DNA of 64,000 nucleotides from Fragum whitleyi (Eukaryota; Mollusca; Bivalvia; Cardiida; Cardiidae), in the NCBI GenBank assembly GCA_948146395.1, contig OX411559.1:26061968-26125967 (forward strand). The letters run 5' to 3'. Numbering within the stretch: position 1 is the stretch's first letter; the number at the start of each line of letters is the position of its first letter. Below are positions 35,295-47,147 of the stretch, piece by piece. The position numbers and the translations under genes were made by a program. Below the pieces are notes generated by a model. It did not search any database. It worked only from the letters and a program-made list of their open reading frames with translations, and was not told the origin of the DNA.

Positions 35295-38200
35295 CTCTAA
35301 AAGGAGAGGAGTTATGATCATAAAAATTGATGGGTAGATAGATCTCACCAATGGGAAATGCAGTACAAAAGAAGATTAACTTAACCTAGATTGTTTTTTT
35401 TTTTTTTTTTTAGTTATTGTCCTTAGTCGTTTTTCATACTTAGATCTTGTCCGAAGCATATCTCAAGAAGTTTATCAGCTATTATAATGAAATTTAATGG
35501 GTCGATAGATTTCATCAAGGGAAAGTGCAATACAAAATAACCATAACCCTACCTGACTTAATTTTTGAGTAATTGCCCTTCGGTTTTTTTTGTTTTGTTT
35601 TATTTTTTTGTGAGTGTGTGTGTTTTTCATACTTGGATCTTGTCGAGAGCTTATCTTAAATAGTATAAGCACTTAGATTATGATAATAAACTCCTACTAC
35701 AATTCCTCATATGTCTGTCTACACAAAAATTGTCTACAAGATATTTATTCAAAATCACCTCCCAATTCTTCCCTTAACCCCAAAGTGACATCAAGCTTTG
35801 TGACGGGCGTATCATGTGACAATTTGGTACCTTGTTTTTTTAAATAATTTAACATAAGTTATACAGCATCTGTTATTTTAATCTATACATTCAAAATGCT
35901 ATTTGGCGCTTTCGACACTTTCGTTTCTTTAATATTTTGTTCGTCGTTTTAGGTCAGTAAAGTTTATCTCTATCACCGTTTATGTCTGTAATAATTCATG
36001 TTTCGACCCTTTGAAAATCTTGTTTTATTAGTTGAAATACAACGAAAGTGGATATAAATTACTGGTACAAAGTACTAATATAGAGTAGAATTTAGCAAAA
36101 ACGAGTATTTGTTAGTTTTTTGGATGCTATTAGTTAAGCTGGTCAAAATCTGATTTATATTATGTTAGGAACAACCGTTTTTATATTAATAAACTCACAC
36201 TTCTATGGTGAAAACGGTTCACTGAGACTATGTATACAATCTCATGCATTTCTGTTCACAAGAGTTCAAATCTGGAATTCGGATATTAGACCTTCTGAGG
36301 GAGAAAGGCTTTTTTTCATTCATAAAAGAGATACGGGAGGGTTGGGGGATAGGCATATCGAATTTATCTCCCTACAACCTCATAGACCAATATTGTTATA
36401 TCGGTCTATGGGGTGGTAAGGGGTTTAATTTGGTATTTGATGTGAAAAAATGTGATCAAAAAGACGAAAAGGGATCATCTTTGAATTGCAAATAAATCGA
36501 GCTCGGTTATGGAGATTAACAAAAATTTGGACGTTTCTACCAGGCATATTGTGTTGTTATCCAAAACATGGGGTTCCGGGTTAGATACCCGGCGTCGAAC
36601 AAAAAATGACATATTAAACATACTTTTTGATTTGGTTTGATAACCGCATATACCTGATATAGATTTTCAGCTGAAGCCTCGGAAAGGTAATATGGTAATA
36701 TTTTTCATCCGGAATGCAAGACATGAATCTATGGTTAGATGCTCCATGATTTAGAATAAAACTGTGAAAAGTGTTGTTAAACCCCTTTAAAAAAAACACA
36801 ACTCCTGGTCGGGTGTTTCTACTTTCGCAATTTCGATTGAGTTAACTAATTTGGTATATTTTTTTTTTCTTAGTTTCGCGTGCAAAGGTTTTATAAGAAT
36901 TCTGTTTGTTTGCCCACTTGCAAAATGATTTTTAATTTCCAGAATTCCAAATATATATTTGCACAAACGTCAGAGGAAGGCTCAGATCCCCCACTATTGA
37001 TCTGCGCATGCAGTTGGGACCGTTTTGATCCAGCTCCGTGTTCAGGATGTCAAAAATTTTACAAACTGATTGCAATTATACTCCTCTTTGCACGCAATGT
37101 TTTTGCAAACAGTTTGTGCCGTTTTGTCATCCTGAACGTAGAGTTTAAAAGCTTATGTAGCTAAATCATTCTATAAAAATCTATACTAATCTCGCTTCAA
37201 AGATTATTCCTTGCGGCTGACGGATCACAAGTATACATGTACAATTTTGTTCTCTTGAACACGGGCAATTAGTTTATGATCCAAGTTTTGACTTGTATGG
37301 TAAGGCAAAATTAGTTTTTTTTGAAATAATTGCCTGTGCTCATAACCAAGGAAATGCTTATTCTATGTTCGCTTTTGCTTTTATTTTTGCATATACGTAA
37401 AGTAGCGGATAATTCGGTTATTTTGTTAAACGAGGGTTGACCCAATATCCCATTAAACGTTTGCGCACCGATATTTTGAATCGTAAAATTTTAGACCTTG
37501 GTATTTTACAAAATTCACATGGGAAAAAAGGGACCAGTCTTTAGATTTTGATCTAAAAAAATATACTAAAAGACATAAGAGGAGCCGGGTAATATTACCT
37601 TCTTATAAGCTATGTGAAATCATTAAAAAAACTATTTCTTTAATATTTGAAACATGGTTCGCGATAAGCTAGCCTAAAATTGTGGGGTTAATTTGTCAAA
37701 GATGGTTGTACTACCGCTAAAAGTGCACCCTCAAACTTGTCACGGACTTTTGGGACAACCCACGTTATCTTTATTTCTGCAAAACCAGGAAATGTTTATG
37801 ATATCTAGGCCGAAATAAGTTCCTAGAATATTTTATAGCAATGTAAATCATTAATTTCTGATATTACCTTGATACTATTTAAGAAATACTGGTGCGGATA
37901 AGATGACATCCAAAATATCCTATATTTGCTCGAGCTGTAGTAACGACTCTTTTGTTGCAAAAAAGATTATAATCATTTTTACTTCAACGCTGGATGATAA
38001 ACACAAAACTTGTTCCATGTAAAACAAGTAAATTATCAGCTGCAAGCTCTTTGATATAGGTCCAGAGATCTCTATCAGAAGGTTCCGTATAATTGTTTCT
38101 TGTTTTTTCTGATTTGCCATTTTGGCATTTTATATGTTTTGTATTTGTATGAAAGGAGTGCCGTATACTTGTTATAACCATGATTTTCATAATATCAACA

Positions 38201-38441
38201 TTTTTGTGATAATCATCGAATTATTAAAAATGATAATAGTGATAATAGATAGTAGTAACGATGGCATTCATAATCATATTTTTGATATGATGATAATAAT
38301 AATAAAAAAATAACATGACCTTTGACGTCAAGAAAATGCACGAAAAATTAAATTACCTCTGGGCCCTAGGTTATAAAACTAATTTCATTCTCAATTCAAA
38401 ATTTTCTCAAATTTCAATTTGAAATTAAAGACGTAATTGTG

Positions 38442-38490
<49 letters not shown>

Positions 38491-38689
38491 AAATACTCAT
38501 TTAATGTATCAACGTAAAAGATAATATTAATAAGTTGTTATAAATATGTCTTATTAATATTTCTTTTATTTTCATAAAATTGTTTAAAATTTGAGAAAAT
38601 TCTCAGCTGAGTCTGAGAAAAGTTTTATAACCTCGGACCCAGATAACATTTATCTCAAATTATTTAACTCATTTCCTCCTTTTTTGCAG
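35295..38689. other. Region upstream of lectin exon a
   Basis: Contains T runs (35389-35411), a MITE M copy (37037-37142, gttcaggatg / catcctgaac), and a (GT)n then T31 run (38439-38486). The missing first lectin exon with the signal peptide should lie here or further left. One ATG frame at 36162 (MLGTTVFILINSHFYG) is a weak candidate with a poor donor. Confidence 0.5.
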
Positions 38690-38775
38690 GCACATGCCCA
38701 CGAGATTGGAAACGTTTCAAGCGTTCGTGTTATTTTTTCAACACACCATACCAAAGATCGCTTGGAAGCTTTCAG
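38690..38775 (+). CDS. C-type lectin exon a
   Basis: 86 nt after tttttttgcag and before the donor gtaata. Encodes CPRDWKRFKRSCYFF then NTPYQRSLGSFQ, the start of a long-form C-type lectin domain with its first two cysteines. It begins with two bases of a split codon and ends in phase 0. Confidence 0.85.
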
Positions 38776-41700
38776 GTAATAATAAAATGATTTGGTTAGA
38801 TGGGATTCAACGACGCTGTTATTAATTTTAAAACATAAAGTTATTTACATCGTGAAATTGACGTTCATCTCAATCAAAACAATTCTTAATCGCTCACTCA
38901 GCGCTCCATTCATTCATTCCAAACACTCACTCAAACCATTCAAAAACGCCCAAACCCATTGGAAAAATAGAATCAACGTCGTAATTCAAAATAAATTTGG
39001 ATAGAGAAAAATTACGATTTCACTTACATAATTCAAAATTATAGCGTCTAATAGGTTCATGTAGAAATAGGAAGCTATCTATAGAACTTGTATGTATATT
39101 TTATTAAAGGGGGGTAATCAATATCGCTAATTTTGTTCATCTTGAACAAAATTTGCGATATTGGATTACTACCTATTAAATTCACTCAAAACTCGCTCCA
39201 CACACTCAATAAATTTCATTCCTAAACCATTCCAAAATCATTCACCTTGTCAATTTCACGATATTGTTAACTGTATTACGACTACTGGAGCACCTAACAT
39301 GTATTCCTGGTAGTTCTTTCACCAGTCCTACCGCGACATCCCTTCTAGTAAAAGAGACAACTTTAGTTAAAAACATTGTGAAATTGACACTCATTCCGAT
39401 CAAAATCGTGTTGAATCATTCTCTAAGCACTCCATCTACTCTATCCAAACACTCACTCAAATCGATCAAAACGCTCCGAAATCACTAGAAAACATTTAGA
39501 AATCGTTCTAAACGATCATTCGTTTTATTCAAATCGATCAAATAAATTGCAATATTTTATTGGCTTGTGTTGATTTTTAAGCGCCTGACAAACTCAGAAA
39601 ATACGTAGATTATATCAAAGGGTGGTAACAAATTATCGCTTATTTTGTCCAGTTGGGCGAAATTATTGATTGTGGTTTATCTCCCTTGAAGATCGTTCAT
39701 TAATCGCTACACACTCTAATTCATTTTGATTTCTAAGCATTACTAGAGAATTCACCGTGTCAATTTCATTATATTATTAACTGTATCCTTCTATATGGGA
39801 CTTGTCAGTCGAAAAGGAAAAAAGAAATCTGGACAGTGCGTAAAGTGTCGATTCTAGTAAGCGCTGGCTGACTAGGGTCGAAAGTTACCATGCAGTTTAT
39901 AACATCGTGAAATTGACACGATGAATGATTTATGAATAATTTTGGAACGAGTTTAGAGTGAAATTAAAGAGAGGTAATCCAATTTAGTCAATTTTGTTCT
40001 TGATGAACAAAATTAGCTATATGTATTACACCCCCCCTTTTGAATAAAATATGCATACAGATTCTTTAAATAGCTTTCTTTGTTTTCACTAACGCATAAT
40101 ACGCTTACCAAATTCAGTTATGTCAGTGAAATCGTGGATTTTATCTACCGATTTTAATTTTGAATACGGTTGTTTATCTTATCATTTTTAGGTATTTTGG
40201 AGCGTTTCGAATGGTTTTAGCGAGTGTTTGGAATGAATGAATGGAGCACTGAATGGGCGATTTAGAATGGTTTTAATTGGAATAAGGTGTCAGTTCCACG
40301 TTGTTCTTAACTCTACTTGGATTGTTTCCCTGAATACACAGTTCTTTCAAAGAGGACGTTTTCTTATTAAACAGCTCTTAATCGTCGTATACGACCTGCC
40401 GCCGTCATAGCGCAGTTGGTAGCGAGTCGGACTGTCAATCTAGAGGTCCCGGGTTCGATCCCCGACGGCGGCACTCATTCTTTCCGACTATTTGTCTCTC
40501 ACCAATGGGTTGATAATCGTAGACCTATGTGAGATAGTAGCTGGAGGCTAGGAAAGGATGTGGTGGTTGTACAGGTGAGAGAAATACCAGTAATCCATTG
40601 TTAGGTGCTCCAGCCGCCGCGATATAACTGAAATAATGTTGAAAGCGGCGTAAAACTCCATTCAATCAAACAATCGTATACGACCTCTTCTAATTTGGAT
40701 CTGTCTGTAATGTCAAGATATGAGGACAGAGTCCGAATTTTGAGAGTTTTGGAGTATCATTTAATTGACAGAGCATATTGTATGTGACATATAAAAATTG
40801 TCTGAGATTCATTCGTTCTATTCTATTCTGTTCTATCTAGAGTACGTGTCGTTACAATGGAGGAACTATGGCCCGCATCGACAACATAAAAGAGGCGGAT
40901 TTTATTCGATCTACACTTAATAAATTTCAATATTCTGCACGTGCGTCATTTCTTTTATTTTCAAGTTCATAGAAAAATGGTCCTATCTTTATTCGCTCTC
41001 CCCTTTTGTTGTTTTTTATTATTTGGTTATCATTTTGTTTTCACTAAAATCTAATGTAACATATGGACCTAAGATTAATGTAAAGAATTTTTGACCCTTT
41101 TTAATGTTCGGTTTTTTTTTTTACAAAAAAAGACTGCCCAGATAAATAATATAGCCAATTGAAGCTCTAGATTAGCACAAGCGGTTGCAAGAGGCCACAA
41201 CTCGTATCAATTTATAGCAAAACCATCATAGAAAAGTGACATTTTGTTCAAAACCAACAACTCCATTACGACTGGATGGAATAAACATGATTTTTTATCA
41301 GAATGTAGACGAGTGAGCGAAACAGGACCGGCATGGTCCTCATGTGTCAATTAAAGTTTCTTGCTTAATTCTCTTAAGCTAACCTCTACAACGAACGATG
41401 GTACATTGGTCTAATAAAGTCTGGTAATAGCAAAACCTATGTATGGGCTGACGATTACTCGAGACCTTTATTTACAGGTATTGTACACGGTCAATTAAAT
41501 ATGATTTGAGCCAATGCGTGACATTTCCATCAATTTTACTTGTGTGCCAAGCACAATCTTTTACTAACCTATGTATATGCACAGTCTGAACACAACCTTC
41601 ACTTTGCACACTGAAGTTAGATAAGGTTTCAAAGTGTCTTTAAGTGGCTAAAAAATTCTATAATTACACTGTGTTACTGATTGTGCTTCATGTCTGCCAC

Positions 41701-44594
41701 ATGTGCCAAATTGTTGGAAATGTTACCCACAGGCTCATTTACAATGATATTGAAAATAGTATTGAATAAACCTCCAATATTGGTCAAACAGGATCATAAG
41801 TATTGACATCGTTTATATTTGCTTGCGTTCGATGCAAAAAATGATTGCAAACTATACTCCGCTTTGCACGCGCATTCGCGTGCATAGCGGAGTATAATTT
41901 GCAAACATTTTGCAGCGTTTTGTCATCCTGAACGCAGGGCGGTTTATTACAACAAAACAGAACCAATTGTTTATAACTGCTGTCATGATAGAACGTTTTT
42001 AATGCTGATATCGCAGACCGATTCAATAGTACTGTCTAATATTGAGAAAATTATACCTTTATCATGTATCGCGGTTGAAAGACACTTTTAGTTACATTTT
42101 CAAAACAATTAACATAACTAGAAAACCATGAATGGCTTGAGTCGCTCTACAAGCTTGAAATTCTTGTAAAAGCAAATAAAAGTTTAGACTAAATTTTTAG
42201 ATATTTTGGGTTCTACTGGTGTTGAAAATGGTTTTCAAAGTTACAACTATATTAACACATAGAGAAATGACATCCGCCCATAAAAGACATATTTTTTATT
42301 CAATCAAAATATTTTTTCGCTGAATGATAATTGGTCACCCAAAATCATACCAAAAATGTTTGAATGATATCCATCACTAACATTCTGAGAAAATGATTTT
42401 CAAAGTTTCCACTATACATATTGAAAAAATGACCTCCGCCCATAAAATACATATTTCATATCTGATCACAAAAGTTTTTGGTTGACTAATAAAGGGTCAC
42501 TCAAGGATCATTCCAGTAAAATTTAGTTGATATCCATTAATTACATTCTGAGAAAATAGTTTTCAAAGTTTCAACTATATGACATATTGAGTAATGACCT
42601 CCGCCCATAAAATACATATTTTTTCCAATCACAAAACTTTTTGGTAGACTGATAAAGGGTCACTGAAGCCTTCATTCCAGTGAAATTTGGTTGATATCCA
42701 ACAATTAGATTCTAAGAAAATAATTTTCAATGTTTCCACTATATAAAATTTTGGGAAAATACCTAAGCCCATAAAATACATATTTTCCGTCCGATCACAA
42801 TAATTTTTGGTAGACTGATAAAAGGTCACCCAAGGATCATTCATGTCAAATTTGATTGGTATCCATCCACTTTTTACCATATTTGGAAATTAGCCACACC
42901 ATTTTAATCCATGTTTTTCATTGGATCAAAATTTCTTGAACAACTTTGAAAGAGGGTCACCCAAGGATCATTCCTATGAAGTTTGGTTGAAATTCATCCA
43001 GTAGTTTCTGAGGAGAAGATTTTTAAAGAAAAAGTTTACGACCGGACGCACGGACGGACTGACGGACGGTCGCAAGACGGACACAACGCCATGACAATAG
43101 CCCCAGTGGCTTTCAGCCAGTGGAGCTAAAACTAGAAAGCCATGAATGGCTTGAGTCGCTCCACGGGCTTGAAATTCTTGTAAAAGCAAATAAATGTTTT
43201 GACTAGATTTTTAGATATTTGGGGTTCTACTGATGTTGAAAATGATTTTCAAAGTTTCAACTATTTAACAGATAGAGAAATGACCTCTGCTATTAAAAGA
43301 AATATTTTTCATCAAATAAAAATAATTTTTGGCTGCATGATAATGGGTCACCCAAAGATCATACCAAAAATGTTTGATTGATATCCATCAGTTACTTTCT
43401 TAGAAAATGATTTTCAGTTTCTACTATTTTACATATTGAGAAATTACCTCTGCCAATAAAATGCATATTTTTCATCCAATCAAAATAATTTTTAATACAC
43501 TGATAAAGGGTCACTAAAGGATCATTCCAGTGAAATTTGGGTGATATCCATTCGTTACATTCTGAGAAAATGATTTTCAAAGTTTCCACTATTTAACATA
43601 TAGAGAAATGACCTCCGCCCATAAAATGCAAATGTTCCATCCGATCACAATGCTTTTTTGTAGACTGATAAAGGGTCACCCAAGGATCATTCATGTAAAA
43701 TTCAATTGGTACCCATCCATTAGAATATGAGAAATCTCACTTTTTACTATATTTGGAAATAAGCCACGCCCATTAAATCCATGTTTTTCATTGGATCAAT
43801 ATTTCTTGAACAACTTTGAAAGAGGGTCACCCAAGGAGTTTGGTTGAAGTTTGGTTGAATTCCATCCAGTAGTTTCTGAGGAGAAGATTTTCAAAGAAAA
43901 GTTTTCGACCGGACGCACGCACGCACGGACGGACGGACACACGACGGACACAACGCCATGACAATAGCCCCAGTTGCTTTCAGCCAGTAGAGCTAAAAAC
44001 TGCTTTCAAAAAGTAACTGGTTAGTATTTTCTAAATTAGACAGCACAATTCTCTAATATATGCGGGTAACTGTTTGTGTTTCTCCAGAAACACTTTGTTG
44101 AGATTCGGAAAAAGATTTTGTGATGATCACAACCTTAAGGTAGTGGACCCGTTATAGTTATGCAATATTTCGGAAGTAATGAACTTTAACAGTGTTAACC
44201 GATGTTACCTAATGATTCTCAATAGGAAACCTCGGTCAACATTGAGAAAGTTTGTGAGTGCCAAAATGTTGCGGAACTATTACTACCTTAACCAAGATAT
44301 ATTGACTGAATTATTTAGTGATTTGCAACGAAAACGATGCTAGTTTGTTTAATTTTCTTGCTTAACAAATGTGATTTGGCATTTTGTGTGTTTGAGAGTG
44401 TATGTATTTTTTAAAATAGATGACTTTAATTATTCATATATTCTTAGTTCTTGTTCTTACAGACTGGGGCTGGAACCAACCACAGGACAATGGCGGTTAT
44501 GAAGGATGTGTGGAGCTAGAAAAGAGTGTGTCTTTTCGTTGGGGAGATAAAGCTTGTGAGGCTGGGGGTAGAGCTATTTGTGAAAGACCGGCAG
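38690..44594 (+). CDS. C-type lectin gene, four exons covering a complete lectin domain (ends not found)
   Basis: Exons 38690-38775, 40841-40940, 41379-41477 and 44463-44594 join in compatible phases and encode one C-type lectin domain of about 138 residues. Landmarks in order: CPRDWKRF and SCYFF (N-terminal disulfide pair of long-form domains), TCRYNGG, MARID, ADFI, WYIGL, VWADD, NQPQDN, GCVEL, WGD, ACEAG, AICERP; six cysteines in all. The sugar/calcium site motif reads QPQ where EPN or QPD is usual, and WGD replaces WND, so calcium-dependent binding is plausible but not certain. Secreted lectins of this type are abundant in bivalve immunity and feeding (family knowledge). The first exon must end with one base of a split codon; a final exon must follow, since exon 4 ends in a GT donor. 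Introns hold MITEs, a SINE and two tandem hairpin elements. Confidence 0.85.
38840..39275. mobile_element. MITE family F, copy 3
   Basis: Ends acatcgtgaaattgac / gtcaatttcacgatattgtt, central palindrome attttgttcatcttgaacaa. First of three F copies in a row, in the lectin intron. Confidence 0.87.
39365..39787. mobile_element. MITE family F, copy 4
   Basis: Ends acattgtgaaattgac / gtcaatttcattatattatt. Same orientation as copy 3, more diverged. Confidence 0.8.
39893..40315. mobile_element. MITE family F, copy 5 (inverted)
   Basis: Starts acatcgtgaaattgac, centre attttgttcttgatgaacaa. The right half has ggagcgtttcgaatgg and gaatgaatgaatggagc, the reverse of copies 3 and 4. Confidence 0.8.
40401..40673 (+). 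mobile_element. SINE with tRNA-Asp-like head, full length
   Basis: Best copy: head ccgccgtcatagcgcagttg ... ggtcccgggttcgatccccg acggcgg with the acceptor stem paired, GTC at the anticodon position, and the family body to caatcaaacaatc. In the first lectin intron found, 168 bp before exon b. Confidence 0.92.
40841..40940 (+). CDS. C-type lectin exon b
   Basis: 100 nt after tctatctag and before the donor gtgcgt. Encodes STCRYNGGTMARIDNIKEAD followed by FIRSTLNKFQYSA, matching the C-x-x-x-G-G-x-(L/M)-A-x-I helix 2 region. It ends with one base of a split codon. Confidence 0.83.
41379..41477 (+). CDS. C-type lectin exon c
   Basis: 99 nt after ttctcttaag and before the donor gtattg. Encodes NLYNERWYIGLIKSG then NSKTYVWADDYSRPLFT, corresponding to the W-I-G-L core and the W-x-D segment. 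Phases on both sides fit exons b and d (Pro and Asp split codons). Confidence 0.83.
41505..41745. mobile_element. MITE family G, copy 2
   Basis: Ends gagccaatgcgtgacatttc / aaatgttacccacaggctc, with part of the internal hairpin (atgcacagtctga). Begins 28 bp after lectin exon c. Confidence 0.7.
41822..41942. mobile_element. Foldback MITE family M, copy with compensated stem
   Basis: Centre actccgctttgcacgcgc paired with gcgtgcatagcggagt. Both sides differ from the family consensus (ccccgc / gcggggt) in a way that keeps pairing. Confidence 0.88.
42119..43130 (+). mobile_element. Hairpin-ended element (family A), copy 1
   Basis: 5' end with a near-palindrome (aaaccatgaatggctt) and motif gagtcgctc. 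About five monomers marked by agggtcac...aaggatcattc. A GGAC tract at 43035-43080. 3' hairpin 43099-43127 (agccccagtggct/ttc/agccagtggagct). No coding capacity. Confidence 0.85.
43131..43996 (+). mobile_element. Hairpin-ended element (family A), copy 2
   Basis: Starts directly at the end of copy 1 with a perfect palindrome AAGCCATGAATGGCTT and GTCGCTCCACGGGCT. Same monomers, (GGAC)n and 3' hairpin. Head-to-tail tandem in the last known lectin intron. Confidence 0.87.
44132..44292. mobile_element. MITE family E, copy 3
   Basis: Ends ccttaaggtagtggaccc / gttgcggaactattactacc, decayed central palindrome. Lies 170 bp before lectin exon d. Confidence 0.8.
44463..44594 (+). CDS. C-type lectin exon d
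   Basis: 132 nt after gttcttacag and before the donor gtaatt. Encodes WGWNQPQDNGGYEGCVELEK and then the C-terminal half with RWGDKACEAG and AICERP. Contains the ligand-site loop (QPQ, then E-x-C) and the last three cysteines. Confidence 0.88.
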
Positions 44595-44714
44595 GTAATT
44601 AAGACGGGCATATCTTTGTTATTAATTTGAAATTATTGTGGTTTACATTTGCTATTAATGTACGAATGACGGTGGCATATCTTTGCAAATAATTCTAGAG
44701 TTTGTAAAGAATAA

Positions 44715-44838
44715 GAAAAGGTGTGCTCTTTTCGCTTGGGGGATAAAGATTGCGGTGCAGGGGTCGGGTCATTAATGAGAGACCGGCAGGTAATTATGGT
44801 GGTATATTTTTACGATTAATTTACAAATTATGGTTAAA
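44715..44838 (+). pseudogene. Decayed duplicate of lectin exon d
   Basis: Repeats the second half of exon d and the start of its following intron (aaaaggtgtg, the ggataaagat segment, gagaccggcaggtaatt) about 200 bp downstream. Small indels and an in-frame stop (taatga) destroy the coding sequence, but the donor-like gaccggcag/gtaatt survives. Interpreted as a local tandem duplication that has lost function. Confidence 0.75.
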
Positions 44839-45889
44839 CGTGACAGATGACAAGCCAGTTAATTTCTTGCACACTGTCTACAATATAGGTAACTGGGCTC
44901 TGACGTATGCACCGAGTCCATTACCATAGGTATATCGGGTATCTATTAAAAGCATGGGATAGGATTTGAACCTAACCCATTGGCTTCAATTATTACAGTA
45001 CATTTTAATTAGTTATACGGTTTCTTGTGGGGGTATATGACGATTTATTCCCGGCTGGAAAAAAATGATGTCACCGTAGGCGAGGTTTTGACATTATTGG
45101 TGAACGAACGTCGTTCACCAGTGTTATATACCATGTCAGGAAAATCCTGTTGGATGTTAATACATTTGAAATAAAGTAGCGCCTCTTAAAATTCAATTTA
45201 GAATCTTTCAACATTTTTCTCCGCAAAATCACTTTTTATTTCTTTAATGGCGTGTTTCTAGTTTTCTTTATCAAGTGAAGATAATGAAAATTCGCCTTGA
45301 AAAACACAATATGATCTTGCAATGTTTATCAAGGGAATTTTTGATCGGCGTAAGCTTGTCGAGAGTTTAAAGCAAAAACAAAGTTTGTGTCTAAACACCG
45401 AAGAGACAGATACTATGTTTTGACCCAAGCCTTCGCTGGTGCAACTTGTAGTAATTAGCCGGAAATACGTGTTTATCTAGGTCGTGCCCTCTTGAACTTA
45501 CATTCGGCAATACTCGGGCGATCTCCGACGGCTCCGAGTTAAATGTAGGTTACAGGAATCGGCCGAGTTGAGACGAATGACACATCAAGACACCTTGTGT
45601 CATCAGAACGCGGTCTTACATAACTTTTCAACTAGCGACAGTCAGTCTCGAGACGGGTTTTAAGAATGATTCGACATGTGTTTTACATGTACAACCTTTC
45701 TTGTATCTTTTATTTGAATAGGGGTGAACGTCGCTCTTAAGATTTTTCGGTAAAATTGCGTTGGCTGAAGTAGGGCTTATTCCCAGCGAAACGTTTCGTA
45801 TTCGTCTATCTCAGAAGCGAATTTTGCCGAATACCAAATGCGACAGGCACGGGAGATATTTCATTGGGGCCATTCTACTTTACATTTTT
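44839..45889. other. Downstream of lectin exon d, no gene seen
   Basis: Contains a perfect 9-bp-arm palindrome GGTGAACGAACGTCGTTCACC at about 45101-45121. The final lectin exon was not identified here. Confidence 0.45.
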
Positions 45890-46172
45890 TATGTCCCCGT
45901 ATCGAGAGATCGGGGGCATATTGTTTTACTCATGTCCGTCTGTCTGTCTATCCGTCTGTCCGTCCGTCTGTCTGTCCGTCCGTCTGTCCGAAAACTTAAC
46001 CCGAAAACTTAACCTTTGCCTTTTCTCCAAAAGTATTTGACATACAAAGCTGTACACCAAAGTCAAGGTCATGTGACAAGGTCAAGGTCATGTGACAAGG
46101 TCAAGGTCATCTGTCAAGGTTAAACTTTAAAAAAAAATGCTGTTCCGGGGGCATTCGTGTTTCATTTCAATC
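45890..46172 (-). mobile_element. Hairpin-ended element (family H), reverse orientation, short
   Basis: Terminal hairpin at 45893-45919 (gtccccgtatcgagagatcg ggggcat), then a (GTCC/GTCT)n tract, the tandem words caaggtcatgtgacaaggt, and the outer motif ccgggggcat at 46145-46154. Read on the minus strand this gives the same order as the other families. Confidence 0.7.
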
Positions 46173-47147
46173 TGTTAAACCATATCAATTCAAAATTCTA
46201 TTTGAAAATTAAATAAATGATAGCTAAATATTCAACCCTAGATACCACTCCAATTGACGAGTATATATTGCCGTGGTCAAGGGGGGACCAGATCCGTCAT
46301 GCACTTGTTTACAATTCGACAGGCGGGTTTAGTTGTTAAATTATTCGGAAAAGTCATTGCGTTTTTTACAGAAATCATAAAAATCTTAGTCGATGAATAA
46401 AAACTGGTTCCATCCTTTCCAAAATACGTTTAGAATTGGTTAACTACAGTTTAAGAAAAAACTAGCTCCGAGAAGAAAAGTCTAATATCAGCCGCAATAC
46501 TGCAATAAGATATCTATAGTGAGTGATTTTACAAGCATCCAAACTCTTGAATGTAAACAATAGGTTCTCGTGCAAAAAATAAACCGACAATTGTAAGGAT
46601 TCTCAATTCTTATTGGGAGGAAAGTCGGGAGGAAAAAAACAGGGTATTATACTTAAACTATTTGTTCATGCAATTATTACCGCCCTTTAAAAAAATAAAC
46701 TTCTTAAATAAGATTCTTATTCGCTTTTGAAGTGGAAATTACGTTACAAAAATAATATTTATAAAGACTGTAAGTATTCAATTTACTATGAAGCAATTAT
46801 TTAATATAAAAAGTTATACTTTAATTTCTAAACCTTAAACAGAAATTATCTATGAATTATAATAATAAGGCACCAGACCTCCTTTAACCTATAATCGAAT
46901 CCCAACACAGGCAGGAATTTTCAACTAGAAGTGAATTGGTAAGAAACCCAGAGGTAGCTTCGCGAGTATCGGTGCTTTACACTGGGCACAATAAAGAACC
47001 AAGGAGGTCTTTTCGTAGAAGAGCTATGGGCGTATGAACCCGGATCTCCTCGTATCCGCTTCTTTCTCTCTCATGGTCCTTACCATATATGCCTAGAGCA
47101 CGGAGGGACCTAAATCCTACAAACACACACTTTAACCTATACGACCA
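46173..47147. other. Intergenic, no gene seen
   Basis: AT-rich. 46970-47020 (cggtgctttacactgggcac, ataaagaacca) is a decayed relative of the SINE body in the next feature. Confidence 0.5.

Noticed and set aside
36162..36215. Signal-peptide exon of the lectin gene
   Set aside because: The frame MLGTTVFILINSHFYG has the right phase, but the donor gtgaaa is weak and the leader lacks a basic start. Recorded only as a weak candidate.
40401..40473. tRNA-Asp gene
   Set aside because: Anticodon position GTC and paired acceptor stem look right, but the anticodon stem is broken and the same sequence heads a dispersed SINE with a constant 3' body.
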